A DNA stretch of 64,000 nucleotides. Origin: Morinoia aosen (lineage: Eukaryota; Arthropoda; Malacostraca; Amphipoda; Talitridae). Location: positions 25,166,355 to 25,230,354 of the forward strand of contig CM059571.1 in the NCBI GenBank assembly GCA_030386875.1, written 5' to 3'. The notes below the pieces were generated by a model. The model made no database searches. It saw only the letters and a program-made list of their open reading frames with translations, and was not told the DNA's origin. Position numbers and translations under genes: made by a program. Of the stretch, positions 22,763 through 32,500 are shown in pieces; positions within the stretch are counted from its first letter, which is position 1, and every line of letters begins with the position of its first letter.

Positions 22763-24477
22763 GTTAATTTGAGAGAAACTTTTGGGTTTCAGCGTTCGTT
22801 GTCAGCATGTAGGTTTGGGTTTCCAGTTCAGAGCATTGGCTTCTTATGTTTATATATTTTAGGAAAAGAGTATTTGATATGAAATTATTCAATTTTTATC
22901 CAAAAGTGTAAATTAATTTTTCACAATGACAAATATCCTGGCAGGGTTAGTCCATTTAATGAAAAAGCTCCTACGATGTGAATATATAATTCACATCGCA
23001 AAATTTTGTATCATAATATTATTAAATATATATTACGCAAGTACGCCCATAAATACATGTATTCGTAACTGAATTTAAATTTTTTCTAAGCTCTGACTAC
23101 TTGAGTTAGCGATTTCCCTTCGCTGTACGTGAACTTACTGAATCTTGTGATACACTCTTGTAACGTATTTTCCCGTAGTGAACTTGCTTTGTTTTTTAAA
23201 CTAAGTTAATTTACGTTCTGCTCCGGTTCACTTGCATCTCTGCGTGTGTCCGTCTTTTTAGCCGCAAGATCAAGTCTCGTCTTCCATCTCGTTCTAGCGC
23301 TTTGACGTGACGTAGTTTTTTCTTTCATTGCACTCGCAATTAAGTAGGCTCATGCTGCAGTTTTTAGTGTGTGCGTCTCCCTGTACATAAATTCATTTCT
23401 ATCGTTCCTTTTATGTTTTAAGCACTCCTTTGCTCTGGTCTGAAGCTCCTGCCATGTAGCTGCTGCATGCCAACATTTTTTTGCTACTCCCCTCGCACAG
23501 GGACATTTTGAGTCACGGGATTACCGTGTGTGTGTGTGTAGGGTAGCTGGAGCCACTCTGAACTGCAGTATTGGCCAGTCTGCAGTCACTGCCGGTCCAG
23601 CAGTCCGAGGTCCCAGCAACGCAAGCCTGTCCACTAACGGCCGGCGCAAGTGCCGCTGTAAACATGTTTTGATCGCTTCTAAATTATTCATGACGACGTC
23701 ACGCTCGTCCCAAGTGTCCCCGAGACTCGCTATATTTGTCGTCGCTGCAGAAAAAGCTTGCTTTTATTGAGATTGAGGTAATGCGCTTTCTTTTTAACAT
23801 ACGTTATGCTTACTTTTAGGCTATCTTGCCTCTGTAGATCCACTCGAACGTATAAATTGTACTCTATGCCGCTTCTTATTTGAGATCAGTGCAGTCATTT
23901 ACTAATATTGAATGGAACCAAATGAAGAGAAAGAGAGCGGATGCTACAGAAGTTGTGTTCATTAGTTCTATAGCTTCAAGTGCTTAGAGCTATATTCTCG
24001 TCAAGTACGATTTTACCACACCGTAATTCTGAGGGAATGCTGGACCCGCCGGTACTGAGTCTCGTCTGAATCTTGAAGTTCTGCTGCGAGCGTATGATGA
24101 CATTACGGTAAGCGACGAAGTTCAGCGCAGAGGTGCGCCCTAAAATGTGCTGCTCGACACAACTTCGTTGACTTGCGGCCAGGTTTCGGCTGTTGCGTGC
24201 TGCACCAGGAAGCCAAGTTCAGGGGTTCCATTACGCAGTACGGTTAAACTTCCCGCTTTTGAAGTACCGAAGCATGCACTGGCTTATCCATCGGATGCAC
24301 ACCCTGTCCAGTTATTCTCTCCGTCTCTACAGTTCTGTAAAACGTAACATTCATTACTTTATTCTGGAAGATGATCAAGAGAATTGATGATCTTGCTGAA
24401 GGAGTGGGATCACGTTTTCAGTAATCTTTGTATTGTATTATAGGAAGAATGTTCAGCTGGTGAGATGAAATTATGAT
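22763..24477. other. Unique DNA, no gene recognised
   Basis: AT-rich to about 23400, then a moderately GC-rich patch at about 23560-23720 with an 80-codon anonymous frame (23528-23770). No repeat family or gene is identified. Confidence 0.4.
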
Positions 24478-24491
24478 TGTTTCAAACTCAG

Positions 24492-24691
24492 CGCGTCAGG
24501 GAGATACAACTATTGTATCTATGAGAGTTAGCGCTTCCAAGGGGGATATGTGAGGCCCTATGGCCCACCAGACACTTTGTGTATGGATTCCGCGCTCTTT
24601 GAACTCCATACTAAATGGTGCCTTCCCCTTTCTCTCTTTGGAATGCCTCGGTTGCGATAAGGGAAGCTCAAACTGAAAATCTAATCTAATA
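24492..24691 (+). repeat. Family A SINE-like repeat, copy 8 (internally deleted, with target-site duplication)
   Basis: Carries both family ends: head GTCAGGGAGATACAACTATT and GCGCTTCCAAGGGGGATATG, then a jump from GTGAGGCCCTA directly into CACTTTGTGTATGGATTCC, CATACTAAATGGTGCC and a TCTAATCTAAT tail. Roughly 160 bp of the middle is missing. An exact 14-bp duplication, TGTTTCAAACTCAG, flanks it at 24478-24491 and 24692-24705. The clean duplication shows where the unit begins and ends. The deletion could predate insertion (template jumping) or follow it. Confidence 0.9.
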
Positions 24692-24705
24692 TGTTTCAAA
24701 CTCAG

Positions 24706-25211
24706 TAATATCAAATCTAATTAGAAAAAATTCAATTTTCATATATTGATAGTTAGAGAAACGGAAAGTCTAATTCTGATCAGCTGTTTTGTGCTTACGT
24801 TTTTGAATAAGGAAGGCATAATTTCTTTCTCTGTATTCCCTTCTTTAGGGAGGACGACTTGTCATTTCGATGAACTTCTCCTCGAGTTCAGCTGTCACTG
24901 TTTTTGTTGCCGCTCTTTTTCTTATTTTATGAGCTTTGGGTTCCTCTTCATTTGTGTGACTGGTGCTCATGTATGGGTGGTTTTTTGTCTCTTCTTCATC
25001 AGTCCAACAATTGTAATGATATAATTATGATAATAATGAAAATGATTTTAATACTATTACAGTTGAGTCAGTTTACTCCAATATTACGTTTCTTAAGGGT
25101 ATTTTAACATAAAAAAAAACATTACCAGCATTTGCACTTGAAGTGCATCCATTGGTTTTTAAAAATAAATCCCTTTCGTGATTTGCTATGTGCTCCCAAT
25201 TCCTACAGCGT
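24706..25211. other. Spacer between family A copies
   Basis: Short anonymous frames only (24746-25024, 92 codons; 24904-25107). An A-run lies near 25110-25120. Confidence 0.4.
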
Positions 25212-25224
25212 TGTGACGAGCGCA

Positions 25225-25597
25225 CCCCTCAGGGGACACGTCCATTGTGTCTATGGGAATTAGCGCTTCTGCGGGGAAAGCGGGGAAAGTGTGAGGTCCT
25301 GTACTAAAGGTTAAGTAGGCTATATTTTTGTTAAAATAGAATGGCTTTTTTTTTCGTTTTGTCACGGACCGAATTTTCTAGGTTCTTTGCTGTCCTGGTT
25401 TTCAGTGCCTTTTAATTTCGCCTTCAACTTTTATCTTGTTTCATAAACTTCTTTCTCAACTTACTCTTTCAATGAACCTTGTGCATAGATTCCGCGTTCC
25501 CTTAAGTTCATACTATAAAGAGCTTTCTTTCTTCCTCTCCTTGGAACGCCTTAATTACGGTTAGGAAGGTTAGCTCAAAATACCTTATCTAATATAA
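25225..25597 (+). repeat. Family A SINE-like repeat, copy 9 (short form)
   Basis: Full length, with CCCCTCAGGGGACACG at the head, TCTATGGGAATTAGCGC, a small local duplication (GCGGGGAAA twice), GTGAGGTCCTG, TTTTCAGTGCC, TTGTTTCATAAACTTC, CATAGATTCCGCGTTCCC and a GTTAGCTCAAAATACC end. Imperfect 13-bp duplications flank it, TGTGACGAGCGCA (25212-25224) and TGTCACGAGTGCA (25598-25610), two mismatches apart. Confidence 0.87.
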
Positions 25598-25610
25598 TGT
25601 CACGAGTGCA

Positions 25611-26555
25611 AAACCTCCCTTTTAATTTGCCACAGAAAATTTTCTACGAAATTTCATATCTCATGATACTCGTTTATTGATGAATAAATTGACAAAGAGA
25701 GTTCCGTATTCTGTAATTGCATTAAGAACTTTTCATTGGTGTCAGTGTTGCACTAGTATTGTTATTAAGAAAACCTCCAATTAGTTTTCACTGGCGAACC
25801 CTTTCTTCCCTTCCTCTTCGACTGCCCAAAAACAGCTGTTATAGTGTGACAGCGTAATATGCAGCGCGTCTTCTCTTTGCTATAGGAGTATAAGAGAAAT
25901 GACGAAGTACAGCTTGTATACAACTGTTTATTGCCTTTGTAAATGTAGAAGTTTTACGAGCAATTCTCTCATCCGAAATTGGAAAATTCTTGTCCCATTT
26001 TGCCTGCCCGATCGTGTTCCATAAAGCTTTTTGCTTCAAGCGACGGCTCGTCACGCCTTTGAAAATTTCCTTTCGAATTTATCAAAGGGCTTCGTTTGAT
26101 AATTACGCAGTGCAGCGATCGCTGGAAGCTTCAGGTGACGTTTGCGGAAATCACCGAATAAAAGAAAATCGATCTTTACTCAATTTGGCTGCGTGACAGC
26201 AAGGAAAAATGTTTTGGCTCATACGAGGTTGAAATCTAAGTCGATTCTTCCTTGTTGTGTACTTGAAAACTGATATAAGCTAGAAGATATACTTACATGA
26301 AGGTTAATTACTGCAGAGTTACCTCGTATGAAGGCCTTATTAGATGCCATGTCAAATAGCGGACCGAATTCCTTCTTTATTAAATCAGAAGTACGTTACC
26401 TGTTCCGAAAAATGTCTCAAGTAATTTTCCTGGTTAGAGGACGGTTGCAGCACTTAATAGGAGAGAAGTATTATATCCTGCTGAAAATGAGGCTCAGCAG
26501 AAGGCTCGTTTCCAAACCTGGATGGTGATCTGCTACGAGTGTTTGACCTGGATGC
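25611..26555. other. Unique DNA, no gene recognised
   Basis: No gene or repeat recognised. Short frames on both strands (25839-26054, 25990-26196, 26328-26528) show no known motif. Confidence 0.4.
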
Positions 26556-26571
26556 ATCTTTAATCTTTAGA

Positions 26572-26935
26572 CCCCATCAGGGGGATACAACTATTGTATC
26601 TATGGGAATTAGCGCTCCCAGGGGAAAAATGTGAGGGCCCGAGCTGAGAGTTAGGTAGGCCTTCTTTTTGTTGAAATAAAATGTTTTTGTTATGTTAAGG
26701 ACCAACTTTTTTCGGTTCACTACTGTCCTGTTTTTTCAGTACCTCTGACTTTTTTCTTCAACTTTTATCTTATTTCATGAACTTCTTTCCCATCTTACTG
26801 TTTCTATGCCCTTTCTGCATAGATTCCTCATTTTCTTATCTCCATACTAAATGGTGCCTTCCTCCTTCCTCTCTTCGATACGCTCTGTTTTTGCAGCGGT
26901 TAGGGAGGCTTAAACTAACTTATAATCTACAATCT
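26572..26935 (+). repeat. Family A SINE-like repeat, copy 10 (short form, exact target-site duplication)
   Basis: A young-looking 364-bp copy, best for defining the unit. The head has CCCCATCAGGGGG and the intact palindrome GATACAACTATTGTATC, followed by TATGGGAATTAGCGCTCCCA, GTGAGGGCCCGAGCTGAGAG, TTAGGTAGGCCTTC, TTTCGGTTCACTAC, TTTTTTCAGTACCTC, GCATAGATTCC, CATACTAAATGGTGCC and GTTAGGGAGGCTTAAACTAA, with a TATAATCTACAATCT tail. A perfect 16-bp duplication, ATCTTTAATCTTTAGA, lies at 26556-26571 and 26936-26951. No pol III A/B box pair is obvious, so the type of 5' head is unresolved. Confidence 0.92.
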
Positions 26936-26951
26936 ATCTTTAATCTTTAGA

Positions 26952-27372
26952 CATATTTTTATGCCAAGCTGATGCGTTCCTTCGTGGGCTCGCAGCTGAT
27001 AAGAGTTGCGGGGCCCCAAAACACACTACTTTGCCACTAAATCTAAACGGTAAAATGATGGATAAGATGAAGTGGAGTAAATGATTAGCGTACTGTGTTT
27101 GGCTACTTTATGCTCAGTGGCCAATTCATAATTAAAATATTGGTTGAATTTTTTAGGTTACTTAATTATTGCTTTTCGAGAGATACCTAATGTCGGAAAA
27201 TTGTTTTCGAACAAGCTTTTTGAGAACGAAATGGTGTCACTGATTCTAGAAAGGCCTCATGATGTCGGCATGGGAGTTTTATATTTGACATCTTTCTAGA
27301 GAAACCAACTTGCTTCTCTGATTTGCTCGCTCTGATTTGTTTGTTGTTCTCTGTTCTCTGATTTATTTGTTG
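26952..27372. other. Spacer, no gene recognised
   Basis: Unique DNA. The last ~75 bp before the tRNA-SINE contain local repeats of CTCTGATTTGTTTGTTG, which may reflect target-site or tail-like sequence. Confidence 0.4.
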
Positions 27373-27667
27373 CTCGCGGTGGCACAGCGGTTAAGAGATT
27401 GGACTTGTATGTTGGAGTCGCGGGTTCGTATCCCGGCGCTGGCGCTGCGATTTTCCCCGTTGGGTATAAGGGAAAGCTCAAGCACAATACCCCACTCGAC
27501 CCAGGTGTCGGAAATGGGTACCTGCTTTACGGGGGAACCGTCATGGTGTCCAATATATAGTGTTAGTTATAAGACATTTGAAAAACCAATGCTTAAGATC
27601 ATTTGTATCAGGCTTGATTGGAAATAAAGCATCCCAAAGATGCCGATGTTTGTTGTTTGTTTGTTGA
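27373..27667 (+). repeat. tRNA-derived SINE
   Basis: The first ~70 bases fold like a tRNA and hold both internal pol III promoter boxes: A box TGGCACAGCGG at 27380-27390 and B box GGTTCGTATCC at 27423-27433, with 32 bp between them. The T-arm stem CGGG/CCCG flanks the B box. A tRNA-unrelated body follows (ACCGTCATGGTGTCC near 27540) and the 3' end is TTTG-rich (about 27643-27666). Head, body and simple tail in that order define a tRNA-SINE, not a tRNA gene. Only one copy is visible in this window. It is unrelated to family A. Confidence 0.85.
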
Positions 27668-27930
27668 TAGTTATAGTACGTGTCAATTTAGTGTTTCTCT
27701 TCATACAAGTTTTCCCTGTATTAGGGAAATACTAGGGGTTTCTTTCTCAGCGATGTGAGATTTACACGTGGGCACTTTTTCTGGTGTTGAATTCAAGTGT
27801 TCGTATTTAAATAAACATTTATTCATCTACAGTAAATACAGAAATGTTATTCACAGGAGACTCGCCATGTTCTACTTTGGGTCGCTAATTCATGTTACGA
27901 AGTTGGATTCAGTGAGTGTTTAGAGGCATT
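27668..27930. other. Spacer between two SINEs
   Basis: AT-rich, with nothing recognised. Confidence 0.4.
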
Positions 27931-28300
27931 CCTCTCATGGAATACAACTTATTTATCAATGGGAATTAGCGCTCACAGGGGAATATGTGAGGTCCCGATC
28001 TAAAGGTTAGGTACATTTTCATTTTGTTGGAATAGAATACGTTTTTGGTTTTTATCACGAACCATCTTTTTTCGGTTCACTGCTGCCCTGTTTTCAGCAC
28101 CTACTACTTTCTTCTGCAACTTTTATCTTATCTCATGAACTTCTTTTACATCGTACTGTTTCTATGCACCACGTGCATAGATTCCGCTTCCCCTAACTCC
28201 ATACTAAATGGTTCCTTCCCCTTTCCTCTTTTTGGAACGCTTTTGTTGCGGTTAGGGAGGCTTAAACTAACATCTTATCTAATGTAATGTAATCTAATCT
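27931..28300 (+). repeat. Family A SINE-like repeat, copy 11 (short form)
   Basis: Full length: CCTCTCATGGAATACAAC head, CAATGGGAATTAGCGCTCAC, GTGAGGTCCCGATCTAAAGG, TTTTTTCGGTTCACTGC, TTTTCAGCACCTACTACTTT, GCATAGATTCCGC, CATACTAAATGGTTCC and GTTAGGGAGGCTTAAACTAA, with the long tail ATCTAATGTAATGTAATCT. No clear target-site duplication was found. The 80-codon frame at 28045-28287 lies within it. Confidence 0.87.
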
Positions 28301-28363
28301 TGAAACTCATTCCATGGAATATAACCGGCTCTTCAAGAGACTAAAAAATGTTGATTAAAAGGG

Positions 28364-28381
28364 AAAGAGAGAGAGAGAGAG
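28364..28381. repeat. (GA)n microsatellite
   Basis: A short pure GA run just upstream of the TTAA foldback. Confidence 0.8.
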
Positions 28382-28440
28382 GTTCAAGTTTACATTTCCT
28401 TCAACTTTTGCTCGCGGGTCTCAGTAAGTTACCATTTTAA

Positions 28441-29587
28441 GGAGATCGTCCCAGGCCCCTGCCAGGCCCTTGTCGCTCCGCTGGTCATTTTTCGTGTTTT
28501 TGTTGGAAAAGGACCCTCAGGTGTTGGACTATTCGGTCTTTAAATTTTATGGCCCTACGGACAATAAATCCCCCCCAAGGGGGAGGGGGGGTGAGGGGGC
28601 CAAAATCTTTAATTTTCGACCCATTTCAACCCCATATAAAAAAACAACAAAACGGGAAATGGAAAATTTTGCTTCATTTTCTTGTTAGAAATGTTTCATG
28701 GATTCTAAAACTGTCTTTGTTTTTGTTCTAGCATAAAACTGAATGAGGAGATACGCCTTGAAATATCAATATCAGTGAAATATCAATACCTAAAAACAAT
28801 TATGTCAAATTTTTTCAAAAACCAATGCCTAAATAAAAAAAATGAATAGATGAAATTGTGTTTCTTTTCAAAAGTTACATATTATAGTTCAATTTCATAA
28901 GAAACAGACTGAATATAAAAAATTTCACATTTTTGAAAAAGAAATTTTTTTTTGTTTGCAGATCAAAATTCACAGTGTGAATATGAAGTTATGTATGGAA
29001 ATTATCGAGATAAAAATTAAAACTGCATTCAATTACATACATTGTCCATTATATTACACATCAACAAAAAATTTTGTTATGGCTTAGGCCTATACTAAAA
29101 AAAATACTTTACAACATTCAAACCGGATCTCCTCGTTGAGTTTTGATGCTAGAACAAAACCAAAGACAGTTTTAGAATCCTTAAAACATTTCTAACAAAC
29201 TCAAATGGGCTTATTTTCAAATTCAAATTTTTCGAAAAAATTTATAGCTCTAAACCCAAGAAATTGCTGTTGATTTTAGAAATTTTAAAAAATTTGAAAA
29301 AATAGAAAAAAATTTGAATTTGAAAAAAAGCCCATTTGAGTTTGTTAGAAATGTTTCAAGGATTCTAAAACTGTCTTTGGTTTTGTTCTAGCATCAAAAT
29401 TAAATGAGGAGATACATCTTGAAATATGCATAAAATATAAAAAAAAAACTAATTTTTCGTAATAAAAAAACTGAGGCCTAAATCGAAAAGTGACACGAGT
29501 AAAAAAAGTTTACTTTCATAAAATACATATACTGGCCAATTTTCAAACGAATCGGACGGAAAAAGTTGAAAAAATTGGACGATCTCC
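28441..29587. mobile_element. TTAA-flanked foldback transposon (1.15 kb, non-autonomous)
   Basis: Both ends carry the 11-bp inverted terminal repeat GGAGATCGTCC (28441-28451; reverse complement at 29577-29587), and each end is immediately flanked by TTAA (28437-28440 and 29588-29591). TTAA duplication is the signature of piggyBac-type and some other DNA transposons. Inside, a near-perfect inverted repeat (29125-29212 against 29328-29415, extending inwards to about 29234/29306) forms a long hairpin around an AT-rich loop. A third, direct copy of the arm lies at about 28683-28770, with the core GATTCTAAAACTGTCTTTG. A C- and G-rich patch is at 28450-28600. No transposase is present. The right-hand terminal region also holds a short anonymous minus-strand frame. 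Confidence 0.75.
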
Positions 29588-29591
29588 TTAA

Positions 29592-32500
29592 ACCCTGAAA
29601 AATACAGGGTTTTCTTGTTTCGTCTCTTTCGTTTCATTTCGTTAACATTTGGAAGTATGCCGAACCAAGAATCGCGTCAGAATTTTTCTCTTTCCGGCGA
29701 TATTTTTCTTTGCTGTGTGTCGTTCATTTTGCTACCGATGTTATGCATCGTTTAACCCACGCAAACTGCCCCAGCCCATGAGCGTTGATTCAAGTTGACT
29801 CGTTTTTTGAACTTCCTGGCTTCAAATATAGTGGGCTTGGGCTTCTTTTTCAATCATCCCAGGGTCAGCTTAAGTTGGATTTTGAAACAATTTACATAGT
29901 TGCTGCGGTAAAGGTGGCAGCACAAGTTCTTTTAGGTCAACAACAAGTCGACTTAGATGCGCTTACGTTACAGGACCTACTGCTACAACGACATAAAATT
30001 TCTTACAATCCTGCAACAGAGCAACGTTTGCTCAACGCGGTGTGACCACAACGGCAGCGGGCACACTCGCGCTGCTTTTGGCTCACGGTCATCAGCGTTG
30101 GCCGTCACCGCCAGCAGCTCTGGCCGCGCTATCAGCAAGTCGCCGACGGTTCCCATATGGTCGGCCTGGGACACCCCTCAACTTCGCCAGGGGCGGATTT
30201 AGGGGCGGCACATGGTTGAACGCTTCCCCTACTTGCCCTCAGAAATTAAACATCAGCAAAGGGCTATTCGTCGCATACTGTTATGAAACGAGAGTAAATA
30301 TATGTCAGGGTATTTTGTTTCTTAAAGAATCATATTTGGATGTAATTCGCCTGCTGTATCCTTTTAAACTTGAATACAAAATTTAGTGTACTGGCAATGA
30401 AAAATTTCCCGCTACTAGCAGGCAATGTTATGGCAAATACGCGCTTATTTATGCGCGTCACTTTATAGTAGCGAAGGCTTTTTTTGAAATTGGCGTTGCA
30501 ACTTAACACAAGCACATTATAGAGATAAACGAAGCTTTTTTTATCAAGAGTAAAACCATCATTAGAATTTTGGCAATGGATCAAATTTCTTCAATTGTAG
30601 AAGTCAGGCTATGAAATACACACTTATTCTATTTACCGAAGTCCTTAGATTGCGCCTACATTACATGTATAGTACTATTTGAATGATTTTCAGGAAGTGT
30701 CACTCGCAGGATAAAAAGAAATAGCGTCATGATGAAATATTCACTGAGGAACATTTTGGAATTCATAGATTCCATCATCAGGCCTGGAAAAACAAAAAAG
30801 AATATACGTAGGTCATTACCTGAGACAATGAAGTCAGAATTAAAAATTCCAATAAAATTGCTTTTGAAAAACCTAAACTATCTAAATTAAAGAAACTCGT
30901 ACACAGAATCCGTTAAAACTTTTGGCGAATGTAGAATAAACGAAATGGTTAAATGGCTTTTGTAGATGTCTTAGTATGGAAGTCGAACTCTAATCTCATT
31001 TTTTTCCAGTGTCCAGGGAACCCCCTTTTACCAGCCTTAGTTCCTATTATTTCAGTTGTATCTACAAAGGTTATGTCAAATCATGCATTCCAGCATTACT
31101 ACGTTGGACAAAGTGAATTTATAATGAGAATGATATTTTCAAGAAGAAATACACTAACAGAATGGCTTCATACGCAATGATTACCAAAAATTTTTAGTTT
31201 ATCAAATAGTTATAAATTTCTTGACCACAAATTATTCACTCCTTCAGAAACTCAGACCGTACCGAAGCAGACAACATTCATTGACCTCAAGTTCCTTGAT
31301 TTACTTGGGCGGTGACTTTAAACGAGAGGATAGATGCTAGTGTGAACCATTTTAACTTCGATTGAGGAACAGGTTTACGTTAAAAATCTTTGTAGATTTT
31401 TTTAATATATATTAGGATTTAGAATTTGTATTAGGATTTATAGTGAACAAGATCTTCGATTTTAGCATCCTTACAAATATTCAGGAAGACCTAACTTGAA
31501 TAGTGATTCAAGCGAAATCAGCTGTTCGTTGGCCCTATTGCTTTACTTTCGATACGCTGGTCTGAGCCTGTGTTAAAAGGTATTAGTGAATGAGTGCGTG
31601 TTTGTGTTCGATCAGATGGTCGAGTATCTGTGGGATTAGACGTTGCTGTTAATTTGTTCAGAAATTACTTCCGTACATTTTTTATTTTTGACTACATTTT
31701 CGTATGTATTCTTCAGGTACATTTTTTCTTGTTTTTCCTGCGCATATGGTGGAATCCATGATTACGAAACGCTTCCCAGTAAATACGACGTTGGTTCTAT
31801 AGAACATGTGCATGAATTGACAGTGAGAGTTTTGTCGCCAAGCCCGAAAGAAAATCCTGCCCGCTGTTGCCCTCTGTAAACACTTCATGTTGATACGGCC
31901 TTCAGTGAAACGGAAAAATCGATATATCGGTGCTTCCTGGCTCTCCAATTGAAAGCCTCCAAAAATCGATTATACGATGCACACGCGCGAGCACACACAC
32001 TCACACACCATGTGTAGCCCGGCCCCTCCAGCTGATCAATAGACCTAATGTAAATCAGAGGAACTCTCGCACGCTCGATCGCATCGTCGCTGCATGCGAC
32101 ACATATGCTGGCACGCTCGTCGTTCTCCTCTTATTTAGGATGCTGTCAGTTCCGGCCAAAATGCTAAGTTTTGTGCCCCTCTCATTCAGCTGGGCTTGCG
32201 ATTCTCAATCAGGAGAGCTTGCTTTTGATGCATGGGGCAACTGAAAGCAGCGCAGGGTCAAACGTTGTCCATGAATCCAAAAAGATTCTGAAAAATTGTA
32301 CCGGTGATTTTACGGGTTCCTTTTCCTGTGAACCTGATGAGGTTTTTGGTAAGGTTAAATTGAATGAGAATTAAATTTAGTGACGAGAGGCTGAATTCTG
32401 TGACCAGAGGTTGAATTTCACGGAAATCAGAATTGAAGAAAGTGAGACCATATAACTCAGTAGGGTATTGCGTTAATCTGGAGAGGGTGATTTGTTTCAA

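Noticed and set aside
22211-22882. 9-residue-repeat protein gene in the 27-bp array
   Set aside because: Open in several frames on both strands, interrupted by the foreign 108-bp block, and without supporting signals.
27373-27445. Functional tRNA gene
   Set aside because: The A and B boxes are present, but the B box is imperfect and the sequence continues into a SINE body and TTTG-rich tail.
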